Shown here piece by piece: positions 36,103 through 43,677 of a stretch of DNA of 56,346 nt (the first letter of the stretch is position 1; each line of letters begins with the position of its first letter). Source of the stretch: an uncultured Allosphingosinicella sp. (GTDB lineage: Bacteria > Pseudomonadota > Alphaproteobacteria > Sphingomonadales > Sphingomonadaceae); contig CAKTCN010000024.1 in assembly GCA_934539295.1 (NCBI GenBank), forward strand, positions 1-56,346, read 5' to 3'. The position numbers were made by a program, and so were the translations under genes. Below the pieces are notes generated by a model that worked only from the letters and a program-made list of their open reading frames with translations, ran no database searches and was not told where the DNA came from.

Positions 36103-36329
36103 GGACCGCCCGGGCTGCCGCGCCCCGTGCTGCTGAGCCGCCTGCCGATCGACTGGAGATAATTGCGATAGATGATGGCCGCCTCGTCGGGCGACAATCT
36201 CTGCCCGTAGCGGGGCGGCGAAGCCATTTGCCGTTCGACAACCGCGCGCGCCTCGCCTTTGCCCTCCTCCTTCGCGTCCGGAGGACTTTGCGCACCGGCA
36301 GCTATCGCTGCAATCAACAGCAGGATCAT
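36099..36329 (-). CDS. Small exported protein in the tad operon
   Basis: 76 residues: a short signal-like hydrophobic start (MILLLIAAIAAGAQS) and a charged mature part with SPDEAAIIYRNYLQSIGRRLSSTGRG. No family is recognised. Both ends overlap neighbours by 4 bp (ATGA at 36326-36329 with tadD and 36099-36102 with tadG), so it is translated as part of the operon. Its position suggests a periplasmic accessory of the Tad machine. Confidence 0.75.
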   Translation of the reverse strand: MILLLIAAIAAGAQSPPDAKEEGKGEARAVVERQMASPPRYGQRLSPDEAAIIYRNYLQSIGRRLSSTGRGSPGGP

Positions 36330-37006
36330 CTCGACACCACCATCCGATCTTGGCTTGCGAACTGGTTCTCCCGCACCTGCGCCGCCTCTTGAGGGAGGCC
36401 GGCAAGCAGGTCGGCACGCTCCCGCTCATCGGCGATCGTGCCGATGATGGCGGCGGTCTCGGTGTCCCGCCCGGCCACGGCGAGCGCGAGCAGAAGGTTG
36501 TTGCGCAGGACCTTGTCGCCGGGCGCGAGGTCCGCAGCGGCGCGCAGCCTTTCCACCGCCGCGTCGACATGCCCGCTGCGAAGCTCGGCATAGCCAAGCG
36601 CGTTGAGCAGCATCGGATCGGCGGGATTGGTCTGGACGGCCGCGCGATAGGCAGTGGCCGCCTCCGCCCAGCGATCACGCGCAGCCGCCACATGCCCACG
36701 CGCCGCGCTCACCCGCGGATTACCTGCGCCGGGCGGCAATTTCCCGGCAAGCGCCTCCGCCTCCTGGACCTTGCCGATATCGAGCAGGCTGTTGATGCGC
36801 AGCACCTGCGCCTCGCCATCGCCGGGATATTGCCGCTCATAATCGTCGAGATAGGCCAGCGCCGCCCATGCCCGGCCGTCCGCGCGGGCCTGCTGGATCA
36901 GTTGCAGGTAGAGGCTTCGCGTGCCCGGCTGCTCCTTGTCGGCGGCGGCCAGGGGCATGGCGGCGACGAATGTCATCGCGGCGGCGATCTTCACGATCGA
37001 CTTCAC
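36326..37006 (-). CDS. tadD: TadD-like TPR protein
   Basis: 226 residues: a signal peptide (MKSIVKIAAAMTFVAAMPLAAA) and TPR-type helical repeats, of which WAEAATAYRAAVQTNPADPMLLNALGYAELRSG and VDAAVERLRAAADLAPGDKVLRNNLLLAL units are the clearest. TadD acts in the periplasm, helping secretin assembly. It overlaps tadC by 4 bp upstream and the 76-residue gene downstream. Confidence 0.85.
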   Translation of the reverse strand: MKSIVKIAAAMTFVAAMPLAAADKEQPGTRSLYLQLIQQARADGRAWAALAYLDDYERQYPGDGEAQVLRINSLLDIGKVQEAEALAGKLPPGAGNPRVSAARGHVAAARDRWAEAATAYRAAVQTNPADPMLLNALGYAELRSGHVDAAVERLRAAADLAPGDKVLRNNLLLALAVAGRDTETAAIIGTIADERERADLLAGLPQEAAQVRENQFASQDRMVVSR

Positions 37007-37905
37007 TGGTCGGATCCTTTCAGCGTGTCGAGGATGCCGGCGACGGGCGGACCGGCCAGAACGATGAACAAGGCAGGCATGAAGAAGGCGATCATGACGA
37101 TCACCATGCGGACGGTCATGCGCCCCATGGCCTCGCGCGCCTTGGTCACCCGCCTTTCGGTGAATTCACGATTGAATGCGCGCAACGCGGGCGCGAGCTC
37201 CGTGCCCTGGTACAGCGCCTGGCGGAAAAGCGAGGCGAGCTCGCGCGCGCCGCTGACCCCGACCATTTCCGCCCAGCGATCGAGCGCCGCGTCATAGCTC
37301 ATGCCCCGGTCCACATCGACGAGCAGCCGGGCGAGCAATTGCGACTGCAAGGGCACGGCGACCGCATGGTCGCGCGCCACCGATCGGAAGCACTGATCGA
37401 GGCTGACCCCGCTTTCCAGCATCATGAGCATGAGGTCGAGGAGGAACGGGAATTCGGCCGTGAGCCGTCGCTCCCGCCGTGCGGCAAATACTCCCAGTCC
37501 CTGTTTGGACAGGATGAAGACGAGGCCGCCCGCCATCCCCACGAGCAAGGGATATGCAAGGAACTCGCCCGCCAGCAGGCGGCAGGCGAGCAATGCGACG
37601 GCGAATGCGACGGCCGTGGCGATCAGCCGCGCCCAGAGGAAATATTGAAGAGCATTCTCGCCGTTGAAGCCTGCGAGGCGGAGCTTGTGCTCGATCTCCT
37701 GCCGGTCGCGCCGACTCGGCTTCAGCAGCACCGGCGGACGCAGGCGGAAACGCTCGGGCGCGTCGGCGGCCCCGCTGCCGGTTGCGCTCGCACCCATGAT
37801 GCGCAGCTCCAGCCTCTTGTCCTGACGCAGCGTGGTCCAGCCGTAAAAGGCCAGCACCAGCGCGAGCAGCGCAAGGCCGAGGTAGAGGATCACGATCCCC
37901 GGCAT
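37003..37905 (-). CDS. tadC: TadC inner-membrane platform protein
   Basis: 300 residues of the GspF/TadC type. Conserved cytoplasmic segment …LLARLLVDVDRGMSYDAALDRWAEMVGVSGARELASLFRQALYQGTELAPALRAF… and C-terminal transmembrane helices. With TadB it forms the inner-membrane platform driven by CpaF. The start overlaps the tadB stop by 1 bp (TGATG). Confidence 0.93.
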   Translation of the reverse strand: MPGIVILYLGLALLALVLAFYGWTTLRQDKRLELRIMGASATGSGAADAPERFRLRPPVLLKPSRRDRQEIEHKLRLAGFNGENALQYFLWARLIATAVAFAVALLACRLLAGEFLAYPLLVGMAGGLVFILSKQGLGVFAARRERRLTAEFPFLLDLMLMMLESGVSLDQCFRSVARDHAVAVPLQSQLLARLLVDVDRGMSYDAALDRWAEMVGVSGARELASLFRQALYQGTELAPALRAFNREFTERRVTKAREAMGRMTVRMVIVMIAFFMPALFIVLAGPPVAGILDTLKGSDQ

Positions 37906-38807
37906 CAGAAAGCCAGCCTCATCATGCGGTTCATGACCAGCATGCCCGCCGCCTGCATCCCCATGGCGACCATGGCCATGGTCGGCCCGCGCGGATCTTC
38001 GAAGAAGAAGTTTATGTAACCGGGGTTGGCCAGCATGATCACCACCAGGGTGACGATCGGCATGGCGATCAGCACCCGCGTGCTGACCCGGACCTCCGAC
38101 GTCGCCGCCCGCAGGTCACGCTTGATGCGCAGCCGCTCCCGCAGGATCAGGGAAAGATTGGCCAGCACCGCCGTCATCGACCCGCCGAAGCGCAGGTTGG
38201 TGCGGATGGCCGCCGACAGCATCGCAATCTCCGGAATCTGGAGCCGGTCGGCCAGCTGCTGCATGGCCTCACCCACCGGCGCGCCCAGGTCGAGCCGGCG
38301 CATGGTGGGCGCCAGGTAGCTCTGAACAGGTGCAGGCGCATCCGCCAGCGCGCGTGGCAGGGCCTGTGCGAGCGAATTGCCGACCGTCAGCAACTGGCGC
38401 ACGCCATCGACGTAGAAAGGCAGCGCATCGATCATCGCTTCCGATCGCTTGCGTGCCCGGGCGCGGACATAGGCGAGCACCAGGAAGGAGGGCAGCAGCA
38501 GCACGACAATGGCGGCAACGGGTCCCGCCAGCAGCAATGCGACCGCAGCGGCAAGGATGATCGATCCCGCACCGATGCCCAGCGACCGCGTGGTGATTTC
38601 CAGCTGCGCCCGGGCGAGCAGAGGCTCGAGCATTTCGGGCACCGGAACGACGCGCCGATGCCGCGACTGCGCAACGGTCCGCGCGGACGAGGAGGCGAGC
38701 CGACGTTCGAGGGTGGCAACCTCCTGGCTCCTCCCGACAAGCATCTCATATCCAGCCGCCGCCACGATGATCAGCGCAAGCAGGATGAACGCCAGCCCGC
38801 TCAGCAC
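37905..38807 (-). CDS. tadB: TadB inner-membrane platform protein
   Basis: 300 residues with an N-terminal transmembrane helix (MLSGLAFILLALIIVAAAGYEML), paired central helices and the GspF domain (…YVDGVRQLLTVGNSLAQALPRAL…GGSMTAVLANLSLILRERLRIKRDLRAATSE…). It partners TadC. It overlaps the 3' end of cpaF by 7 bp. Confidence 0.93.
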   Translation of the reverse strand: MLSGLAFILLALIIVAAAGYEMLVGRSQEVATLERRLASSSARTVAQSRHRRVVPVPEMLEPLLARAQLEITTRSLGIGAGSIILAAAVALLLAGPVAAIVVLLLPSFLVLAYVRARARKRSEAMIDALPFYVDGVRQLLTVGNSLAQALPRALADAPAPVQSYLAPTMRRLDLGAPVGEAMQQLADRLQIPEIAMLSAAIRTNLRFGGSMTAVLANLSLILRERLRIKRDLRAATSEVRVSTRVLIAMPIVTLVVIMLANPGYINFFFEDPRGPTMAMVAMGMQAAGMLVMNRMMRLAF

Positions 38808-40126
38808 CGTGCGTCTCCGCCCGGGCGCGCGATCATCCTGTCGGCGAAGAAGGAACGGGGCGAACGCGCCTGGAACTGGCCGCGGCCGGACAGCGGCGGT
38901 TGCTCCTCGAAGACGAACAGCTCGTTGAGCGAATATGCTTCGCCCTCCACGCCGGTGACCTCGGTAATGGCGACGATCCGCCGGCTGCCGTTGGTCAGCC
39001 GCTGGATGTGGACGATCAGGTGAATGCTGCTGGCGATGAAGCGACGCAGCGCCCGCAGGTCGTGCTGGAGCCCGCCGAACCCCAGCAGCATTTCGAGCCG
39101 CGCAAGCGCATCGCGCGGGGAATTGCCGTGCAGCGTCGCCATGGAGCCGTCATGCCCGGTCGACATGGCCTGGAGCATTTCCACCGCCTCGCTGCCGCGC
39201 ACCTCGCCCAGGATGATGCGGTCGGGCCGCATGCGCAGCGCATTCTTGACGAGTTCGCGCGCCGTCACCTCCCGGCCGCCGTCGCGATTGGCCGGACGTG
39301 TTTCCAGCCGCACCACATGCTCCTGGCGCAGCTGCAGTTCGGCCGCGTCCTCGATCGTGATCAACCGTTCCTTGTCGCCGACGAAGCTAGACAGCATGTT
39401 CAGCAGCGTCGACTTGCCCGCCCCGGTGCCGCCGCAGATCAGGACATTGAGCCGCGCGCGGACGGCCTCGCGCAGATGGGCGGCCATGTCCGCGCTCATC
39501 GCGCCGCGCTCGACGAAGCTTTCGATGCTGAGCGCCTGCATGCGAAACTTGCGGATCGACAGCAAAGGCCCGTCGAGCGCGATCGGCGGAATGACGATGT
39601 TGACGCGCGATCCATCGGGCAGCCGCGCATCGACATAGGGAGATGATTCGTCCACGCGGCGCCCAAGCGGTGCGACGATCCGCTGGATGATGTTCATCAG
39701 GTGCGTGTCGTCGAAAAAGCGCGCCTGCACCCTCTCCAGCACGCCGCCGCGTTCGACATAGATGGACTTGGGGCCGTTCACGATGATGTCGTCGATGCCG
39801 TCGTCGCGCAGGTAGGGGGCGAGCGGACCCAGCCCTTCCAGCTCGTCGACGATATCCTCGACCAGCATCAGCTGTTCGGCGCGGTTGAGCGCCATCTGGC
39901 CCTGCAGGCGGCGCAGGTCGATGACCTGCTCAATCAGGCTTCTCAATGCGCGCGGGCCGAGCGATTCCGGGGTTGCGGCCTGCGCTTCCATCCGCTCGAT
40001 CACCAGCTCGCCGGTCTGCGCCTTGGCGAGCTGATAGGCATCGCTCAGTCTCTGGACCGCCGCGATCGGTGCGCGCGAAGTGGGTTTCGCGGGCTCCGGC
40101 CGCCAATCGTCGAAGGTGAAGCTCAT
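38801..40126 (-). CDS. cpaF: Tad pilus assembly ATPase CpaF/TadA
   Basis: 441 residues from the ATG at 40126, which forms a 4-bp overlap with the tadZ stop; a longer frame starts at 40147. Motifs: P-loop GGTGAGKST near residue 233, ITIEDAAELQL, Walker B ILGEVRGSE and His box STGHDGSMATLHGNSP. It is the hexameric motor of the Flp pilus at the inner membrane. It differs from the lone CpaF at 5199 in its N-terminus and in several motif residues, so the two are paralogues rather than a recent duplicate. Confidence 0.95.
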   Translation of the reverse strand: MSFTFDDWRPEPAKPTSRAPIAAVQRLSDAYQLAKAQTGELVIERMEAQAATPESLGPRALRSLIEQVIDLRRLQGQMALNRAEQLMLVEDIVDELEGLGPLAPYLRDDGIDDIIVNGPKSIYVERGGVLERVQARFFDDTHLMNIIQRIVAPLGRRVDESSPYVDARLPDGSRVNIVIPPIALDGPLLSIRKFRMQALSIESFVERGAMSADMAAHLREAVRARLNVLICGGTGAGKSTLLNMLSSFVGDKERLITIEDAAELQLRQEHVVRLETRPANRDGGREVTARELVKNALRMRPDRIILGEVRGSEAVEMLQAMSTGHDGSMATLHGNSPRDALARLEMLLGFGGLQHDLRALRRFIASSIHLIVHIQRLTNGSRRIVAITEVTGVEGEAYSLNELFVFEEQPPLSGRGQFQARSPRSFFADRMIARPGGDARC

Positions 40127-41256
40127 CTGCGGCGACCCTTGACCCATCGCAGCAGGCCGCCGTTCGCGGAGGGCTGTGCCTCTTCACCGCTTTCGAGTGC
40201 CTGGCACACGGCCTTGAGATAGGGGCGTGCTTCCTTGCCGAGCGCGAGCGGGCGACCCGCGTTGAGCGCATTGCGAAGCTGAACCGGATCGACCGGAACC
40301 TCGTGAAAGCGCTCGATACCAAGCGTCTCGGCCACGCGGCGGCTGTCCAGCAACACCTTGGGCTGATGGTCCCAGACCAGCAGCCTGGTGCCCCGCGCCA
40401 CATCCGGACCGCCCTTCTCTATGATCAGGCGCGACTGTTCGACCTGGCGGATCGACTGCGCGCAGACGAGCAGGACCTGATCGGCCAGTGCGACAAGGTC
40501 GCGCAGCAGGCCGGCGTGACGAAGGTTGCCGGCACTGATCACGATCTCGTCGCAAAAGGCACGCACCAGCCGGATCAGCGCAGTGAAGTCGGCGGGCGAC
40601 ACGTTCGGCGGCTCCCCTCCCGAACCCCCGTCCAGCGTCAGCACCATCATCCCGCTAGGCTCGTGCCGTGCCAGCGAGCTCGACAGCAGGCCTGCATCCA
40701 TCCGGGTGAGATCGGCGATCGCGGCGGCGACGCCGTAATCCACCTTCATGTCGAGATAATCCTCGGCCGCGCTGGTCGGCAGCGTGCAATCGACCAGCAG
40801 GTCGGCCGAGGTGCCGATGGCAAGATCGACCGACAGCGTCGCGACCGCCTCCGCATCGGGGCCGAGGACCAGGATCACGCGTCCCTTGCGGCCGCTCTCG
40901 ACGAAACTCCGGGTAAGGTGCCGCGTCAGCACTTCGACGATCTCGGCACGCCCGGCGTCGCGGTCCAGCACGTCCGTTGCCCCCGAACGAATGGCGCGAA
41001 GCACCGTCTGCGCCTCCGGCGATTCCATGGCGGCGATCACGGGCATCCCGCGCGCGGCCGCCGACAGGGTGCCGAGCGCGTCCCCGAATGATTGCTCGAA
41101 CGGCGCGGTGCGCTGATCCACGACGATGAGCCCGGTTCCGCCGGAGGAAAGCGCATCGGCCGACTGGACGAGTTGCACCGGGAACCGCCGCCCGATCGCA
41201 TCGCCAATCTCCTCGGCGAGCGAGCGGTCCGTCGAGAAGAGGAATATCTCGGCCAT
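40123..41256 (-). CDS. cpaE: TadZ/CpaE-like localisation protein, degenerate P-loop
   Basis: 377 residues from the ATG at 41256. A receiver-like N-domain (MAEIFLFSTDRSLAEEIG…GLIVVDQRT…PVIAAMESPEAQTVLRAIRSGATDVLDRDAG) is followed by a MinD/ParA-like domain. Where CpaE has a KGGxGKT P-loop, this protein has VILVLGPDAEAVATLSVDLA with no lysine, so ATP binding is probably lost. TadZ targets the Tad machine to the pole and can be non-catalytic. The end SANGGLLRWVKGRRR is typical. Confidence 0.85.
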   Translation of the reverse strand: MAEIFLFSTDRSLAEEIGDAIGRRFPVQLVQSADALSSGGTGLIVVDQRTAPFEQSFGDALGTLSAAARGMPVIAAMESPEAQTVLRAIRSGATDVLDRDAGRAEIVEVLTRHLTRSFVESGRKGRVILVLGPDAEAVATLSVDLAIGTSADLLVDCTLPTSAAEDYLDMKVDYGVAAAIADLTRMDAGLLSSSLARHEPSGMMVLTLDGGSGGEPPNVSPADFTALIRLVRAFCDEIVISAGNLRHAGLLRDLVALADQVLLVCAQSIRQVEQSRLIIEKGGPDVARGTRLLVWDHQPKVLLDSRRVAETLGIERFHEVPVDPVQLRNALNAGRPLALGKEARPYLKAVCQALESGEEAQPSANGGLLRWVKGRRR

Positions 41257-41257
41257 G

Positions 41258-42433
41258 TCAGCGCCTGACGACACCGAATGCGGGCGGCTTGTCCTCCAGC
41301 CCGCCTCTGCCCAGGACCATGTCGCCGACCGTGGGGTCGAGCCGCGCGGCGGCACTGCCCGGCAGCGGTGGCAGGTCCCGCCGCTCCACAGGCCCGACGA
41401 GCCGCGGCGTGGCGACGATGATCAGCTCCTGCTGCTCCTTGCGCGCCTCCTGCCGCTTGAACAACGCCCCAAGGATCGGGATGTCGCCCAGGAACGGCAG
41501 CTTGTCCCTGGCAAGTGTGGTGCTGCTATAGCTCAGCCCGGCGATGACGAAGCTCTGCCCGCTGCCGAGTTCCACCGTGGTCTCGGCCGACCGGCGCCGC
41601 AATCCGGGCACGACAAAGCCCTGCAGCTGGACGCCGATGTCGTAATCGAGCTCGCTGACCTCCGGCGCGACCTTCAGCACGATCTTGTCGGGCGACAGGA
41701 CGAACGGGGTGACCGACAGCCGGACGCCGAATTCCTTGAACTGGATGGCGATGGCGGTGCCGTCGCCGCCCGACGGCTGTGGCACGGGTATCGGCACCTC
41801 GCCGCCGGCCAGGAAGCTCGCCTCCTCGCCCGAGCGCACGAGCAGGGTCGGCTGGGCAAGCAATTGCGACAGCCCGTTCGACGACAAGGCGCTGAGCACC
41901 GCGCCGATGCCGCGGTTTGGGCCGGACAGGAACAGGTTGAAGGCATTCTGGATCGGCGCTGTGGCGTTGATCGACAGATCCGGCAGCGTGTAGGATTGCA
42001 GCGATCCGGGTGAGATCACCGCACCCTGTATGTCGCCGCTCAGCTTGGAGAAGTTGAAGCCCAGCGCGCGCAGCGTGGAGGTAGATACCGCCGCGAACTG
42101 CACATCCACCGCCACCACCTGTTCGGCGTCGACGTCGATGCCGCCGCCTTGCGGGGCGGTCGGCGCGACGGCAAAGGCACGTTCCTCCAGGAGGCCGCCA
42201 TCCGCGTCATAAACGCGAAGCATCGCCTGCCCCTGCCCGCTGCCGGTCACTCGCAGCGATCGGGCAGTGGGCGCGCTGATGGACATCACACCCTCGCGAT
42301 CGACTTCGATGCGGCCGATGTCCCGCGCGTATGACAATGTACGCGATCCGCCTGCCGGCAGCGCCTCCTGCGCCGCGGCGGGGGCCGCGGCCATCAGCGC
42401 ACAGCAGAACAAGGCTCGCAAACCGGCTTTCAA
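41258..42433 (-). CDS. cpaC: Tad secretin CpaC/RcpA
   Basis: 391 residues with signal peptide MKAGLRALFCCALMAAAPAAAQ. A pilus-secretin N-domain (YARDIGRIEVDREGVMSIS…) and BON-like part lead to the secretin core with VAVDVQFAAVSTSTLRALG, PTLLVRSGEEASFLAGGEVPIPVP and DKLPFLGDIPILGALFKR. It forms the outer-membrane ring for the Flp fibre. It overlaps cpaB by 4 bp and is 1 bp from tadZ. Confidence 0.94.
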   Translation of the reverse strand: MKAGLRALFCCALMAAAPAAAQEALPAGGSRTLSYARDIGRIEVDREGVMSISAPTARSLRVTGSGQGQAMLRVYDADGGLLEERAFAVAPTAPQGGGIDVDAEQVVAVDVQFAAVSTSTLRALGFNFSKLSGDIQGAVISPGSLQSYTLPDLSINATAPIQNAFNLFLSGPNRGIGAVLSALSSNGLSQLLAQPTLLVRSGEEASFLAGGEVPIPVPQPSGGDGTAIAIQFKEFGVRLSVTPFVLSPDKIVLKVAPEVSELDYDIGVQLQGFVVPGLRRRSAETTVELGSGQSFVIAGLSYSSTTLARDKLPFLGDIPILGALFKRQEARKEQQELIIVATPRLVGPVERRDLPPLPGSAAARLDPTVGDMVLGRGGLEDKPPAFGVVRR

Positions 42434-43350
42434 CGTCCGCCTCCTGGATAGATCACCTGGCGCTGGTCGCCGACGACGAGTTCGATGGGTTGTGGCTGGC
42501 GCTGGACCGGCCGGGCGACCTGGCGGACGGGCGCGATCATCGGTCCCGCAGCGACGGCGGCGGGCGCCGCCTCCCTCGGCTGCGGAAGCCCGGCCGAGGC
42601 CAGGGCCGGCACGGCGACATCCAGGACATCGCTCGGGTGCCGCAGGGCGAGATAAAGCGAACCCGTATTCTTAGCGAGCGTGAAGGCGCTGATCTGGTCC
42701 GGCCGGAGCGCAAGGGTGATCGTGCGCGTCGGCGGCGCCGGTTGCGGCGCGGCGCCTTCCTCAATCGCGCCGGGCGCTGTACCAACGACGAGGTCGCCGA
42801 CTGCCAATACCCGCACCGCCTGCAGGAGAACGCCCGCGCGGCTTCGCCCCGCACCACGCGCACCCGAAATGGCGTCCGCGCCGGGATAGACGACCTGGAC
42901 ATCCACCAGGTCGCCCGGGCGGACCAGCCCCGCGACGGCGACTTCGGCGCTCGTGTCCATGCTCACCGCCCGCAAGCCCGCGGGCACCCGGATGGAAAGG
43001 CTCTGCTCCGTACCCAGCGCCGCCCGCCAGATCAGCGTCCCGGCCGCGATCGGTCGCGTCGCGACTTTGCCCACGACCTCGGAGGCGGTGGCCGCGGCTG
43101 GAAAGCGCTGCGGGTCACCGGGCGCGTTGCGCACCATGTCGGCGGTGATGGTCTCTCCCACCGCGATCGGGCGCGCCGCCGCGGCCAGCACGGCAATGGT
43201 CGGTTGCGCCGCGGTGGTCGGCGTCGACGCCGCAGGATCGTCGCCGGAGGATCGGACGATCGCGCGAACACCAAGAAGCAGGAAGACTAGCGCGAGGCAG
43301 AATCCGACCGTTATGGCGATCTTCGCGCGACCATTCTGCGAAATGTGCAA
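42430..43350 (-). CDS. cpaB: CpaB/RcpC pilus assembly protein
   Basis: 306 residues: one N-terminal transmembrane helix (IAITVGFCLALVFLLLGVRAIV), then an SAF domain (VLAAARPIAVGETITADMV…) and the RcpC/CpaB core (AVSMDTSAEVAVAGLVRPGDLVDVQVVYPG). CpaB is a periplasmic part of the Tad secretin complex. It is the first gene of the leftward tad operon, whose promoter should lie in 43351-43557. Confidence 0.93.
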   Translation of the reverse strand: MHISQNGRAKIAITVGFCLALVFLLLGVRAIVRSSGDDPAASTPTTAAQPTIAVLAAAARPIAVGETITADMVRNAPGDPQRFPAAATASEVVGKVATRPIAAGTLIWRAALGTEQSLSIRVPAGLRAVSMDTSAEVAVAGLVRPGDLVDVQVVYPGADAISGARGAGRSRAGVLLQAVRVLAVGDLVVGTAPGAIEEGAAPQPAPPTRTITLALRPDQISAFTLAKNTGSLYLALRHPSDVLDVAVPALASAGLPQPREAAPAAVAAGPMIAPVRQVARPVQRQPQPIELVVGDQRQVIYPGGGR

Positions 43351-43677
43351 CCCTGGCTCCCCACGCCAATCACATCACACCAAGTGAAACTCGACGCTCC
43401 ATTCGAACGGACAAGCCATTTCTCATGAGCAGAAATAGTTCTGAGATAATGCTTCAGCCCTTCATCGCATCTACAACAAAATGCCGCTTATCTATTCTAT
43501 AGTATTTCTACCGCATGTTGCGGCGCCGCGACGGTCCGCGGGTCTAGGGAGAAGATGCCTTCGCACTATCTTTCGATGTCAAGACGCCACTTCCCGCAGC
43601 CGGAAAACGGCAGGACCTCGCTCCCGAGGCTGGATTTAGTCGGACAGACGACTAAGCTCGGCAAAAACAAGGAGAGC
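43351..43677. other. 327-bp divergent promoter region, tad operon / GH127
   Basis: No gene is seen; the frame that opens at 43555 reaches GH127 but lacks a signal-like start. The middle (about 43420-43515) is AT-rich for this genome and should hold the tad promoter reading left. On the right the palindrome TTAGTCG-N6-CGACTAA precedes the GH127 start. Confidence 0.6.
43636..43655. promoter_or_regulatory. Candidate sugar-regulator operator before GH127
   Basis: TTAGTCG (43636-43642) and CGACTAA (43649-43655) form a perfect 7-bp dyad with a 6-base spacer, ending 22 bp before the GH127 start. It has the size and symmetry of a GntR- or LacI-family operator. No such regulator gene is in the window, so it would act from elsewhere. 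Confidence 0.5.
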
